In this document: positions 47,370-58,017 of the stretch, in pieces
Numbering within the stretch: position 1 is the stretch's first letter
Layout of the letters: every line of letters starts with the position of its first letter
Assembly: GCF_040183065.1 (NCBI RefSeq)
Contig: NC_091117.1
Location: forward strand, 100,009,001 to 100,073,000
Direction of reading: 5' to 3'
Source: Periplaneta americana
Taxonomy: Eukaryota; Arthropoda; Insecta; Blattodea; Blattidae
Length of the DNA stretch: 64,000 nucleotides
Made by a program: the position numbers and the translations under genes
Notes under the pieces: generated by a model
Seen by the model: the letters and a program-made list of their open reading frames with translations, nothing else
Told to the model about the DNA's origin: nothing
Database searches by the model: none

Positions 47370-49777
47370 TTAACCCTTAACTGGTAACATCAGTTTATTA
47401 TACACTATTAGTAACATGGGTGAATTTTCACCCAACACAAAAATTAAGATTTTTATAATGCTGCATTTGACTTTTATATATTAAAACACACTTGAAACAT
47501 AACACAGCATAGCTCAACACAAAATAATTTGAAATTTAACATAAATTGACAATGTTGTTAGAAGCAATGAAAGTTTTCCAGTGTATATTTTGTAATTAAG
47601 AGAAAAATGTCACACTTTTTATTTTCTATGGTGCGCAATTCTTGCAGGTTATTTCCCTATGATCTCCACAGACGAAATTCTCACAAACACTACACTTCAC
47701 GGCAAACTTTTTGTCACTCTTTTTGCAGAGTTTGCAACGTCCCTGTCGTGGTCCTGTTTCAGATGATTTCTGTTCTTTCAGTGAGCTAACCGGTAAAGAA
47801 TTGTTTTCACTCAATATGGATTCTATCTTCACTCGAAGGTCATTAGGAAGATTCCTGATTGTCACTCTCTTTTGCATAAATTTCGTTGACAAATCAAGAC
47901 CAAGCTTGTGAAGAAATTCCAGTCTGTTGGGTGTCTTTCCTCCACGGGCTGCGCATGCGTAAGCCCAAACAATAAATGCATTGATTCCTGCTGCATTCAG
48001 TAATCCGTAAAATACTGCCATCGGCCAGCGTCTTGTACGTCTACTGCAGGAATAATTCTTGCACATTTGATCAAACGAGTCGACCCCTCCTTTAGTTTCA
48101 TTATAAAATTCAATAGCTTCTGGTTTCCTTGTTTGTTCAGACACTCTTGTTGTGTAATGCATGGTCGAGGCTACTAATACAATTTTATCTTTCTTTGGTG
48201 AAAATGATATCAATTGTTGTTTAGTATTGTAGTCGAAGAGAAACATTGCTGTATTTGCTGGTCGTCCTTTGGTCTGAAGAGCTTCCGGAGGAATATCCTT
48301 TTTGTTTCTTCGTACAGTGCCAACCATAGTTATACCATGAGCCAACATCTCCGACAAGAGGGGGAAAGATGTAAACCAATTGTCAGTAGTTATATTGGAA
48401 TTGGTGCCGTAAATTGGTTTTGCTAATTCCTTCACCAAGTACTGTGCTAAAGGTTCAGGCCCATTGTAAGTTTCTTTTCCTATGTAAGGTATTCCTGTGA
48501 CTAGGTATTTAGAATGAGAGTCGCACATGAACACAAGTTTGAGGCCGTATTTTTCCGGTTTATTGGGGATGTACATACGGAATTTGCAGCGACCTCTGAA
48601 TCCCAGAAGCTGTTCGTAAATAGTACATTATGTTGATGGCTTGTAATATCCTTGACAGTGAACGAAAAATTTATTCCATAGTTCCCGAATATATGTAAAA
48701 GGATCTGCAGCCTTTCTGGCTTCTCTGGTCTGCTTGTCATTGAATCTCAAGCAATTTGTTATAAATCGAAATCTCTTTAGTGACAGAACTGAAACATAAA
48801 TTGGACTACCCAATGTACCCCACAGAAATTCGGCACTCATATGATTATCTTTTCTGGCCCAACTGATATAAAGTAGACCTATGTATGCCTCTAATTCTCG
48901 CAAAGTAATATCTCCAGTATACCTCTGTTCAGACGAGTAGTTCATTCTCTGGGAAGCCATCTCTTTGTTGGTGTGACGAACAATATCTTGCAACATATCC
49001 TCATCAAAAAAAAGACGCCAACTGTCTTCGGGACTTTTTACCTTTCGAGCATCACCTTTTGGCCCAGGTATGGTTGTTCTACATATATTTCGAGAAGGTA
49101 CCTTTTGTCTTTCAGAGTGTTTGGATGTTCACTCTTTAACATTTTTCCCTTTTAGGACTGACTTCTTCAGAGTGATGATATTATTGTCTTCACATTCAAA
49201 CCAGCAATTTTCTGGTTTTCTGCGCTCTTCAGGAACTGCAACACCATCTGCACTATCACTGCTGTTGTCATTATTTTCTGGGGTAAAATCACTTTCACTG
49301 TCACTACCGCACTCAATAATATCATCTACTACATCATCTTGTTCACAAATATCGTCCTTCACACTCTCCTCTCCATCAGATGCGTCATCTTCATTATCAT
49401 CATTATTTTCATTCATTATTATTTTCTCTACCTCACCGGAAGTACATTTTTTACCGTCAATAATAATAAACTCCATGTTCATCAAACTAACGCAGAAGAG
49501 AATTGCAATTCGTCTGACACATATACTAAGAAGTTGAATAAATTACTAATCTAACATTAATGGTAACATGGGTGAAAACTCACCCAGGTTTGCTTTGTAG
49601 AGCTATACTACAGCAACTAAAATTATTTCAAATACATTTCAACAATGGTTAAGAAGCTACATTTGAGAAAGATACATAGCAAGAGAGCCAACAGTCTAGA
49701 CAGGTTTACCAATGCACGGCAGAGAAATAAAATTTCTCAAAGGTGAATTTTCACCCATGTTACCATTTAAGAGTTAA
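47370..49777 (-). mobile_element. piggyBac element nested in the Ginger-like element
   Basis: TTAA occurs at 47370-47373 and 49774-49777. Terminal inverted repeats read CCCTTAACTGGTAACAT and, inverted, CTCTTAAATGGTAACAT. A subterminal palindrome, GGGTGAAAATTCACCC or a one-base variant, occurs at about 47418, 49570 and 49742. Length 2400 bp between the TTAA copies. The transposase gene fills most of it on the minus strand. Confidence 0.93.
47626..49485 (-). pseudogene. Near-intact piggyBac transposase with two stops
   Basis: One frame of 620 codons runs through the whole gene, broken only by TGA at 49131-49129 and TAA at 48630-48628. Domains in order: acidic N terminus (MMNMEFIIIDGKKCTSGEVE, then ESDSESDFTPENND-type text), SPEDSWRLFFDEDMLQDIVR, LRELEAYIGLLYISWARKD, GFRGRCKFRMYIPNKPEKYG, ATTDNWFTS-like NITTDNWFTSFPLLSEMLAH, GGVDSFDQMCKNYSCSRRTR and a Cys-rich end RCKLCKKSDKKF...CSVCENFVCGDH. 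The second and third catalytic Asp are present. At the first (normally T-I-D-E-Q-L) the text is CTIYEQLLGF, so Asp is replaced by Tyr. The gene is therefore inactive but young. Confidence 0.93.
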
Positions 49778-50084
49778 AAACATAAATAAAAATCACCTCA
49801 GCAACGGCTGAAATAGTTTTTATTTATTTTTAATTTAAGTTATTTAAATATTCATACATTCTAATGTGAGTATAATAAACAATATTCTATATTAAAAATA
49901 GTGAAAAATATTATAATTTTAACCACTATCTGTTATAGTATTTCATATAAAAATTAACAAAGCCTTTACATGTCCTCAAAGAGTCTAGGTCCACAAATAA
50001 ATTAAAACAAACATTATAAAGCACTTTTTTGTTGAACACTTTTTAAACATTTACACTTTTTGAACCCTTGTCCTCAAACGAAAG

Positions 50085-50415
50085 ATAATTGACCAACCAC
50101 TTCCCGTACACTAATTCCTTCTTTTTCTAATTCTTCAATGCTGATAAAATTTTCTTTACACAATATAAGTTGGTTCCTAGAGTACAATGACTTCAGTTTG
50201 CCAGTTTTGGTACCAAGTTGATAAAACTCATCTTAAATATTTATGATCACTGTTATTGATTTTGCGTCAATTTTTGCATCCGGTACTTTGATTCTCACAT
50301 TCTATCCGACTAAAAATTTTTAAATTTTGGTTACAAGTGTGTGCTTTCATTTTCTTCGCTTGCATTTCAAGATCTTCTTTGGCAGCTTCTCGAAATTGCT
50401 TCACCCCTGCAAACA
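50085..50415 (-). pseudogene. C-terminal remnant of integrase-type transposon gene
   Basis: Pieces in order: REAAKEDLEMQAKKMKAH, NVRIKVPDAKIDAKSITVII, EFYQLGTKTGKLKSLYSRNQ, LCKENFISIEELEKEGISV and GQGFKKCKC. Proteins of the KRBA2/SCAND3/GIN group carry V.I.VPDVDR...VI....LY.LGTK.G.L...Y.RNQF, then SLRE and a GQGF.KC.C segment after the integrase core. In-frame stops follow VG and INI, and there is a frame change near 50330. Confidence 0.6.
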
Positions 50416-50652
50416 TGTCTGAATCTGCACAACAAAGGCGAGATTCTTCGTTCTGGATTCTTTGATCTAGCTTTTACCAGCTCGCATCGGTAAATCCTGA
50501 GATTTACCAACATCTCTTGGTAAAAGTTCAAAATGTATGCATCTAATAAGATATTTTGGGGTTTTACCGCACTATAACGGTAAATGTTAGGTTATACCGG
50601 TAAATTCTAAGATTTACCGGTCTTCATACATTTACAGTAACATATATATTCA

Positions 50653-51069
50653 TCAGGGGCGAATGCTGGTCACGAAAGTTAGGCTTGCTCTTTTATTGAT
50701 GGGGGAAGATGGGAGGATATAATTCATCTGGCTTGCAGACTTTTCGTGTCTTGTAGTAGACAATGTTAAAGTATTTAAACTGTCAAAGCCACTTTTACAC
50801 CACACACCGTTATCTGTAGAAAATAACAAACATGGCCAACAAAACAGTTTATTCAGTTTTTTCGATCCTGCCAACCAATGCGTATTGTTGTATTGAGATG
50901 TACTGAACGAGCGCACATATTCTCTATTTTTCTCCTTGTGCTGTCTTTTTAAATCTGGGAGCTCTGGACATGGTCTGCCGTTCTTTATAATGTCGGTCTT
51001 CTCTTGAATAGTCCTCCGGGAAAATGGATTTGATAATAAAGTTTCAATAACACACATTTCCGAACTCAT
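50653..51069 (-). pseudogene. hAT transposase fragment with TTF-type zinc finger
   Basis: The frame starts MSSEMCVIETLLSNPFSRRT and carries REYVRSFSTSQYNNTHWLAG, SKKLNKLFCWPCLLFSTDNG and VWCKSGFDSLNTL. These are the hallmarks of the TTF-type finger at the start of ZMYM1-like hAT transposases (Y..W..GS...LFC..C.LFS). The catalytic and dimerisation domains are deleted, and the last residues are encoded by the terminal inverted repeat itself. Confidence 0.85.
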
Positions 51070-51708
51070 TGCAGCACTTCAAATTAACGTTTAAGAATTA
51101 ATAATACATGCAGCAGCTAACATATGCATTCCGCTCATAAAATTACATTACACTCGCAAATCACAGCCAAGAGGCCTTGCCCTCTTGATCACAGCACATT
51201 CGCTGGTAAAAACTGTTGCCAATCAGTGTTGCCAACTCGATTCTTAAACATCCGCTGTGAAGCCTTGCAGAAACCGCTAAATTGCTATATTGTCAATGTA
51301 AAATTATATTATTTTGCCGCTGTGAGTGCTAAAAATACCCGCTAGATCTAGCGGGAAGACCGCTGAATTGGCGGCAACACTGCTGCTATCTGTGTAACGT
51401 TAATTATAGTCTCTGGTGTAGCTCTCGGACCAGAGCTTCATACAGCATATAACAGAAGCATGTGCGATTGGGACGGATTAGGAAGAAGGCGCTTGCGCGC
51501 GCATCATATTCTCGCTGTTTCTACGTCTTTCCTGTAGCTCTGAGAAACGAGCAAGCGTTGCGCAACCTGCGGATGGTATTATGCCTAGACATTATTACAA
51601 AAATCAAAAGAAATTTTAATGTACGTAATCCCATTTTGAGAAATACACATTCTACGAAAATATTAGGCTTGCGCAGCAAGCATAGCATGCCCGGAGAAAT
51701 CGCCCCTG
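50654..51708 (-). mobile_element. Non-autonomous hAT element with perfect 8-bp TSD
   Basis: ATATTCAT is present at 50646-50653 and 51709-51716. Ends are CAGGGGCGAATGCTGG and, inverted, CAGGGGCGATTTCTCCGG; CAGGGGCG is a classic hAT terminus. It landed 11 bp outside the right end of the Ginger-like element. It keeps only the first part of a transposase gene. Confidence 0.93.
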
Positions 51709-51751
51709 ATATTCATTGAAGACGGAACGGTCTAAGAAGAGTAATCCCTTG

Positions 51752-51755
<4 letters not shown>

Positions 51756-51801
<46 letters not shown>
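51756..51801. repeat. (TA)n microsatellite
   Basis: About 23 TA units in ANKZF1 intron 1. Confidence 0.95.
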
Positions 51802-51805
<4 letters not shown>

Positions 51806-52120
51806 TTACTACTTCTTTTTATAGCACAGTCCCATGCTTCATTAACAAATAAATTAGAAGAGGATTTAATTATTTCACTTTTGTACTTTACATATAATTT
51901 CTGTATTCCATTTTGCTTTCTTTCTGTTCTTCTTCCCACATCATATGTGTGTGCGTATATGATTCTAAAGAAGTAAATAAAAGCTAAATATTTGGGGAGA
52001 AAAAGGATACTGGTAAGCTTCCAATGACTTAATTTTGTAAATAATAGTGTTCCTTTAGCTGTATTGTACTATATTTGATATAAATCACTAAACACACGCA
52101 TTTCATTGATCTTCTTACAG

Positions 52121-52324
52121 AAAATATAGAGGAACAGAACCGGCACAAACCAGCAGAAGATCTGATCATATCTGAAAAGTTATGCTGTTCTTTTTGTAAT
52201 ACAAATTTTGAGAACCAAGCCCAGCAGCGATTACATTACAAGCTAGATTGGCACAGATATAATTTAAAACAAAGACTTCATGGCTTGAAGTCTGTTACAG
52301 AAGAGAAATTTACCCAACTTGCAG
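52121..52324 (+). CDS. ANKZF1: ANKZF1/Vms1-like, zinc-finger exon
   Basis: The acceptor is TTCTTACAG and the donor is TTGCAG|GTTTGA. It encodes ISEKLCCSFCNTNFENQAQQ, then RLHYKLDWHRYNLKQRL, matching the human ISEKLFCSTCDQTFQNHQEQ..HYKLDWHRFNLKQRL region nearly residue for residue. The Cys pair in CSFC and the two His in LHYKLDWH make the C2H2 finger that in Vms1/ANKZF1 contacts the 60S subunit. It leaves one base, in phase with the next exon. Confidence 0.93.
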
Positions 52325-52879
52325 GTTTGATATTAACACTTCATACATATTTTTGTAATCAGTCATGGAGCATGAAATTTCCCTCTAAATTTAAACATTA
52401 GGTCTACTACTTTTCATGTAGAAGTATTTGTTTTCACAAGTGACAGATACAACTTAGAAAATTTTGTGAAATTATGAAACAGTACATAGTGATGGTACTA
52501 GTAGTCATAGTGGTGGTCATGACAAAGATGGTAGTAATGGTGCTGGTTATGATATAAACACTAATAACAGTATAAACATTTTCAGACATTTAATAATAGC
52601 TGCTTAGGAAACCAGAATTTCTTCAGATAGGTGTGCCATATTGTGAGGGAGATATTCCATCACACCAAACAGAGAGATGAAATTCTTCTTGGCTATAAAC
52701 AGTGATGTAGTTGTGAAAAAGAAGTGAGTAGGCTCCATGGTTTGGGACTTGTTAATACATTTTTTACTATCCTATAGTTTTCTTTCATCTTGCCACGATC
52801 ATTATTAGAGGGTTTATAAATTGTGGATTCTATTATAATAATGTAGACAATATATACAGAGTAGATGAATTCATTACCC

Positions 52880-53376
52880 CTTTAGGTTGAACTACAATGC
52901 ATTCCAATGGATACCATCTCACTGTGGAATCCTGGGAAACGAGAATGCAGATGCTTTAGCAAAGAAGGGCAGCACTGCTACTTACAGACCTGTTACTAAA
53001 TCTACGTATTACTCTGTGAAAAGATTTATTAAATCTACATACTTAGACTTCAACAAACAAAATTTGATAACACAATCTCAAGGGAAAAAATGGCACTCTC
53101 TGCATCATAATCCACAGTTAATTCCCGATTTACCACGAAAATCGTCTGTAGCTGCATTTAGATTGGCAACAGGCCATGATTGTTTAGCCAAACACTGCAT
53201 AGAATTGGAATATATCATCCCCTGACTGCTCATTGTGGAACTCAAACCAAGAAATGGATTTGGAACACCTCAAAATCCGTGCTTCAGCGGCTGACCATGA
53301 TAATATCTTTGAAAAATATTGGAGTGCAAGAGGTCAAATGACTTATTGTCAAATGCCTGGCATTAGAAAACAACAA
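52880..53376 (+). mobile_element. LINE 3' end (family D) in ANKZF1 intron 2
   Basis: It reads NAFQWIPSHCGILGNENADA and LAKKGSTATYRPVTKSTYYS (end of an RNase H domain), then SSVAAFRLATGHDCLAKHC and a broken zinc knuckle near 53220-53240 (SPDCSLWNSNQEMD). It ends with AACAACAACAA. Stops occur after IIP and beyond. Same family as 13743-14219 and the stub at 24784. Confidence 0.85.
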
Positions 53377-53734
53377 CAATGCACTATTAAATACCAATGT
53401 GTTATGAGCAAATGCACCCATTTTCCTTTTAGCCTAATGTATCAGGTAAACTGAACATCTTATACTGAATCTTGCAGTATAAACCTGTAAAGATAGGCCT
53501 ATTGGCCCAGTCTCTACTAATTATACAGTATATTTATAAAAACATATAATGCAATATCAAAGTAACTTATTTTATGTTAAAACTTTTAAGATCTTATTTT
53601 AAGCATCTATACTAACTTGAAATACTGTTTTATAAGATGTTCCATATTTTTTTCATATTCACTGCATATCATCTTATCACATTTTCTGCTTGTCTTGTTC
53701 TTGCTTTTAAATCTTCAGCAATTGCATGTTGCAG

Positions 53735-54180
53735 AAGCCATATTCTTACTTAAGGACTTAGGTAGAAGAGGTGGTCCATTCAATTTCATGAACACTAGAG
53801 ATGTTACAGGTTTATTAAAATCTGATTTCATTCACTTGTGACTATATTGTTTATTGCACTAAATTCCCTTTCAAATTCAGCGGAGTTTATTGGAATTGTT
53901 TTGATACAATGTTCTAGTGGGATCGAATCAGAAGGAGTTTTTCGACCCCCTGTTTGCAAGTACTCCATAAAACCATTCTTTATTGTTCTTACAAAGTCTT
54001 TCTTCCATACAGTATGTTGATATCTACGGGTCAGGTATCTGGATCCATGATGTTTAAGGAATTTACCAGAATATCATACTGTACTCTTTTAAGCTGTTCA
54101 TCAATTAACTCCTTTTCTTTCATTTTCATTGAATGTGTGGTAAAGCAGCGTCTTTCAAAACTGTTTACAATACTACTCTA
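53735..54180 (-). pseudogene. hAT transposase C-terminal (dimerisation) remnant
   Basis: On the minus strand the text TIKNGFMEYLQTGGRKTPSD, then IPINSAEFEREFSAINNIVT, matches the hAT dimerisation region (SAECERGFS..N.I.T..R), followed by a decayed LLI.NIS.L.FIK.NGPP near 53760. Further upstream LIDEQLKRVQYDILVNSLNI belongs to the same coding stretch. Stops and frameshifts are present and no ends were found. Confidence 0.7.
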
Positions 54181-54777
54181 ATTAACAATTTTAATCAGTT
54201 TGTTGTTGGATGTAATTCTATTTCTTGAAACTTGCCTGATCTTGTAAATTCTTCTGGACTGTTCTTCATATTATTTATAATGAAAAATTTTCTTTTAATG
54301 ATTCCATCAGTACACGTTCTTTCCTATAGTTAATTTGATAAATTAGAAAGGTTATTCTAAAACATAACAAAGAAAGAGTTAAATCAAGAAGAAATACCAG
54401 TGTTACCTTTTTCTATAGTCAAGAGTATTTTAACTTCTCTTGTTCCTTTCCTCCCTTTCCTATTTTTTCAAAATGTTTTGCTTTACCACTGTAAGAGTTC
54501 CACACAGCCGAAGTTGTTCTATGGCTACTGAAAAAGCAGCGAATATCACGTATTTTGCCAATTTTTTTTAAACTGCACTCTCACTTCTGTGGCTACACTT
54601 TCAAGTTAACTGGTGTTTTTTTTTTGGGGGGGGGGAAGTGGGGGAGTGATTGGCTATTAATATTGTATAATTTATCCATGAAAGCCTGAAACTATAAGAT
54701 AGAATTTTGGTCACAGACTGAGTCACTAAAATAAATTGAAATCTCAAGTCTTTGATTAAGACAGTGCCACAGAAAAC

Positions 54778-55135
54778 ATATCTGCACTGTTGTGTGGATG
54801 TGAGACCTGTGCTATAAAAAAATGAATCCTGCGTCACTGAAGCAGAAATGAAATTCATGAGGCAAACAGGAAAATACACATGGCAGGATCACAAAACAAA
54901 CACAGAAATATTATTGGAACTTAAAGTTACCAGTTCTTGATAAAATCCACTATTACAGGAATAAATGAAGACATGTCGAAAGAATGCCTAAAGAGAGGTT
55001 ATCCGAATTTAATTTTGAAATATCATCCAACAGCAAATTGCAGTCAAAGTTTAAAGTTATTAGAAGAATACTGGATGGACAGTGAGACCTGAACAGACCA
55101 ATAGGACTAGATCCTTGCTTGTTGTCGATGATGTT
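54778..55135 (+). mobile_element. LINE 3' fragment (family G)
   Basis: Broken plus-strand frames give LLCGCETCAIKK, KLPVLDKIHYYRNK, RHVERMPKERLSEF and RRILDGQ. This is the end of a reverse-transcriptase protein (compare LLYGSETWTI, WRQHVERMPRDRLPK). There are many stops. Confidence 0.65.
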
Positions 55136-55504
55136 GATTTCCCATCCAAGAGTGCAGACAGTCATGAGTAATATGATATATATGTAACCTTGAAACTCAT
55201 CTGCAATTATTTCATCTACCCCTTCCCATCCAATGCTAATACCGCATACACAATAATGAAACATAGTATTCAAAAATATAATTTAAAAAAATAAATAGAC
55301 TTTAACTACAAAATACACTAATAAGTATATTAATAAGATAATTCGCTCTCTTTTTTAATACTTCTACAATTGTTTATTCCACTTGCATGGAATAAATTAC
55401 TTCTTCATTAAGAAAGAGTGTTGGCAATGCTGAATGCATATATTACTTGATTGGGCTGGAAGCGTTTGGCAACATTTAAGCTATGCTTATATTTGAATCT
55501 AATC

Positions 55505-55700
55505 ACCATGGTGGTCTAAGTGGCTAGAGCACTGGACTTATGATGCTAAGAACCCAAGCTGATCCCCAGTGTACCCCCAATTTATGACTTATGTTGGCAA
55601 GTCATGATTCAGGCAGCACAGGGGTTTTCTCCAGGTACTCCGGTTCCCCATTTATGTTGCCCATACTAGGATGCAATAGAAACTTGCTTTTAAGATTATC
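55505..55700 (+). repeat. tRNA-derived SINE
   Basis: ATGGTGGTCTAAGTGGCTAG is the A box region. TTTATGACTTATGTTGGCAA, CAGCACAGGGGTTTTCTCC and CTCCGGTTCCCC follow in the order seen at 46186-46340. Confidence 0.85.
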
Positions 55701-57027
55701 TGACAGAAAAATTGTCAGCGATGTCGTAGGTATCTCGGTAGGCTATCTCCTTATTTAAAACTTTCTTTCTTTCAATATTATTTCTTATCGAAAAAGGACA
55801 CTCTAATAATGAATTAACTACATCATAATTATTTCTCGCATCTATTTCTGTTATATTTTCCCGAAACTCATAACAACATTGAACCACACTCACTACTTTA
55901 CTACGAAGTGCAATAGTACAACACCCTTGCTTGTCATAAACTAAGACATAAGAGGAGAGAACTGTGTGGGGGAATTTTTGTTATTTATGACCTATTTAGG
56001 AAGACAAGTTACCACTGCTAGTCCCACCGCATTCTACCCTTCAGACCAGTCCATGGATGGAAGGAGTGAAAGCTGACCAGGTCACGAGGTCAGACGAATT
56101 GTGCCTCAACTACAGCTTTTCAAATGCGACCTCAAAGCCCGCGAAAACATACGAAATGCAGAAGCCAGACCTGGCATGAGCGATCCTGGCCTCAGGAACA
56201 AATTTTACTGCAAAACAGGTCTATATACATCACAAAGTTTTCAAATACTTCTACAGTGATATATGCTTCATTCAAATAACTAATATATTACATAAAAACA
56301 CAAAATTTGATTTCAGTTAAACCAAGTGACTGAGGCACTGCCTCACTTGCCTCAGTCAATCATCCACCACTGCATGTTGGTTTTCATGTGATATCATTCA
56401 TTCAATATTTCATTTTGAACGTAGTTCCTGTACAAAGCAGTATTGGCTCGAAAGATTTGTGAAAGCATCACATGTAAAATTGTTGTTATATGATGAAGTA
56501 ATAGGCCTACTTGTTTGTAGTGATAACTCAATTTCGGAAAATATACCGGGGTATCTATTGCTCCTATTATTCAGAATGTAGGAAACTCTGCATTTTGTGG
56601 GATGCCATTGGACTTCAGGTGACCTTCGAATAGGGAAAAATCCCTGCACACAAGCTAGATACTTTACCCCTACTCTACTGCTGACTTTCAAAAACAAGGA
56701 AACAGTTAGTTGTATGTACGAAACTGCCTCCACAAATGATATGCATACCAATCCAAGGAGCACAGATTCATATTTACGGCACTGCTGTGAATGTGCGGGA
56801 CTATATAACTTAAAAAAATACAGGGGTAAGAGTTTCACCCGGTATTGTTGCTGTTCTTCCCTGCATGATTCTTAAATGACAGTTACATAATATTGAGTTG
56901 ATATTGGTACTTTTTAAGATCATTATTATGTAAACAGTATTGTTGTTAATAATATATTTCTTACACAATTGATAATTTTTATCAACTCTTTTAAACTGTT
57001 AAGTATTCAGAGTTAATAACTTGATGT
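55701..57027 (+). other. ANKZF1 intron 2, no recognised feature
   Basis: Includes open frames of up to about 140 codons on the minus strand near 56410-56838, but the residues do not resemble any family I know. An overlapping frame exists on the other strand. Low confidence that anything here is translated. Confidence 0.45.
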
Positions 57028-57288
57028 TTTTTTTTTTAATCTGTTATTTTACGATGCTTTGTCAACTTCTATGGTTATCTAGCATCTGTGTGAGATGAAG
57101 GTGATAATGCCAGCGAAATGAGTCCAGAGTGTCGAAAGTTACCCAGAATTTGTTCTTAATGGGTTGAGGGAAAACCCTGGAGAAAACCTCAACCAGGTAA
57201 CTTGTTCCAACCAAGATTTGAACCTGGGCCACTCATTTCACAGTCAGGCATTCTAACTGCTACTCTACAGCAGTGGACTGACATGATG
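57028..57288 (-). repeat. tRNA-derived SINE
   Basis: It starts with poly-T, then TGTTATTTTACGATGC (inverted GCATCGTAAAATAACA), GGGTTGAGGGAAAACCCTGG, and the B box as GATTTGAACCTGGG. The head with CTACTCTACAGCAGTGGAC ends it. Same family as 45428-45674. Confidence 0.9.
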
Positions 57289-57733
57289 GTATGGAAACAG
57301 TAAAACAATAGTGGAATGGGAATTGTAGGAGAAAACCTACCACATAGTAACTTTTCTACATAATTATTGCTGTTCCGGAAGAAGAATGATGCAACTGCAA
57401 AATTGAGGTGAATATTAAAAACACCCCTATCTGACTAATACTATTTAAAAGTAACCAAAAACCGTAATATTTTGCTATATTTCCATTATCATAATTTTTT
57501 TTTCAAATATTTATTTATATATGTATTCGTATCTAAATAAGATTCTGTTTTTTGCTTCTCCTGAAAAACATTCTATGTTGCACTTACATTGTTGTTCCTC
57601 CAGAACAGCGATATGTAAAAGAACATATTAGAAATCATAACAGTCTCTTGGATAGAAAGTCATTGGCCAACAGCTAAGGCTGTGCCATTTTTTAGTACAG
57701 TAAATTATTTATTAGAGATTATTGTTTTCCCAG

Positions 57734-58017
57734 ATGATCTTTCAAGTATTTCTGGTTCCGAATCTGAGAGTGAAAGTGAGGATGGTGAGAGTTCAGATTC
57801 TGTACCATCATCGGCTGCAAAACTTGGATCATCTCGGAGTAGTGACTCTGTCCAGGCTAAGTACTACACAGATGACAATGATTTTCTTCCTGTGGACAAT
57901 ACCACGACCAGACATGAAAATCTGAGGCTCATGGCATCACGACATGCGAAAGTATTCTTTGAAAATGCTGATGGAAAGATACTTTCACTTTACCGCTGTC
58001 TTTTGCATGGAAAGAAG
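57734..58017 (+). CDS. ANKZF1: ANKZF1/Vms1-like, acidic linker and start of the VLRF1 domain
   Basis: The acceptor is TTGTTTTCCCAG and the donor is AAGAAG|GTATTG. The exon begins DDLSSISGSESESESEDGES, an acidic Ser-rich linker just as in the human protein (GDLSSISGSE). It then enters the first strands of the catalytic domain: HAKVFFENADGKILSLYRCL followed by LHGKK, where human has RVLFQNAQGQFLYAYRCVL. The exon ends in phase 0. An in-frame stop-free stretch upstream of the acceptor is not coding. Confidence 0.93.

Larger units (their letters stand above)
47098..50642 (-). mobile_element. Ginger/GIN-like integrase-type DNA element with 171-bp inverted ends
   Basis: Inverted repeats lie at 47098-47268 and 50472-50642 and are more than 90 percent identical by eye. 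They begin TGTTACTGTAAATG and contain hairpins such as CGGTAAATCTTAGAATTTACCG-type blocks. The outermost TGTNA form and the 4-bp flank TATA on each side fit Ginger-type elements. The minus-strand interior at about 50415-50085 keeps the C-terminal region of a KRBA2/SCAND3-like integrase gene: NVRIKVPDAKIDAKSITVII, EFYQLGTKTGKLKSLYSRNQ and ISIEELEKEGISVRE. The integrase core is missing. Without the nested piggyBac the element would be about 1.1 kb. Confidence 0.7.
46751..52120 (+). other. ANKZF1 intron 1 with a nest of three DNA transposons
   Basis: The donor at 46751 (GTAAGT) and acceptor ending at 52120 delimit a 5.4-kb intron. About 4.6 kb of it is an integrase-type element with an internal piggyBac, followed immediately by a hAT element. 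A (TA)n tract sits at 51756-51801. The rest is AT-rich with no feature. Confidence 0.8.

Noticed and set aside
47607-49537. Plus-strand open frames up to 155 codons
   Set aside because: Antisense of the piggyBac transposase, including Ser-rich frames opposite its acidic N terminus.
51462-51719. 85-codon plus-strand frame of basic residues
   Set aside because: It lies in the hAT element and ends in its terminal inverted repeat; basic composition comes from the sequence of the element end.
56410-56838. 142-codon minus-strand open frame
   Set aside because: No recognisable motif, an overlapping frame on the other strand, and location in an ANKZF1 intron; length alone is not enough.
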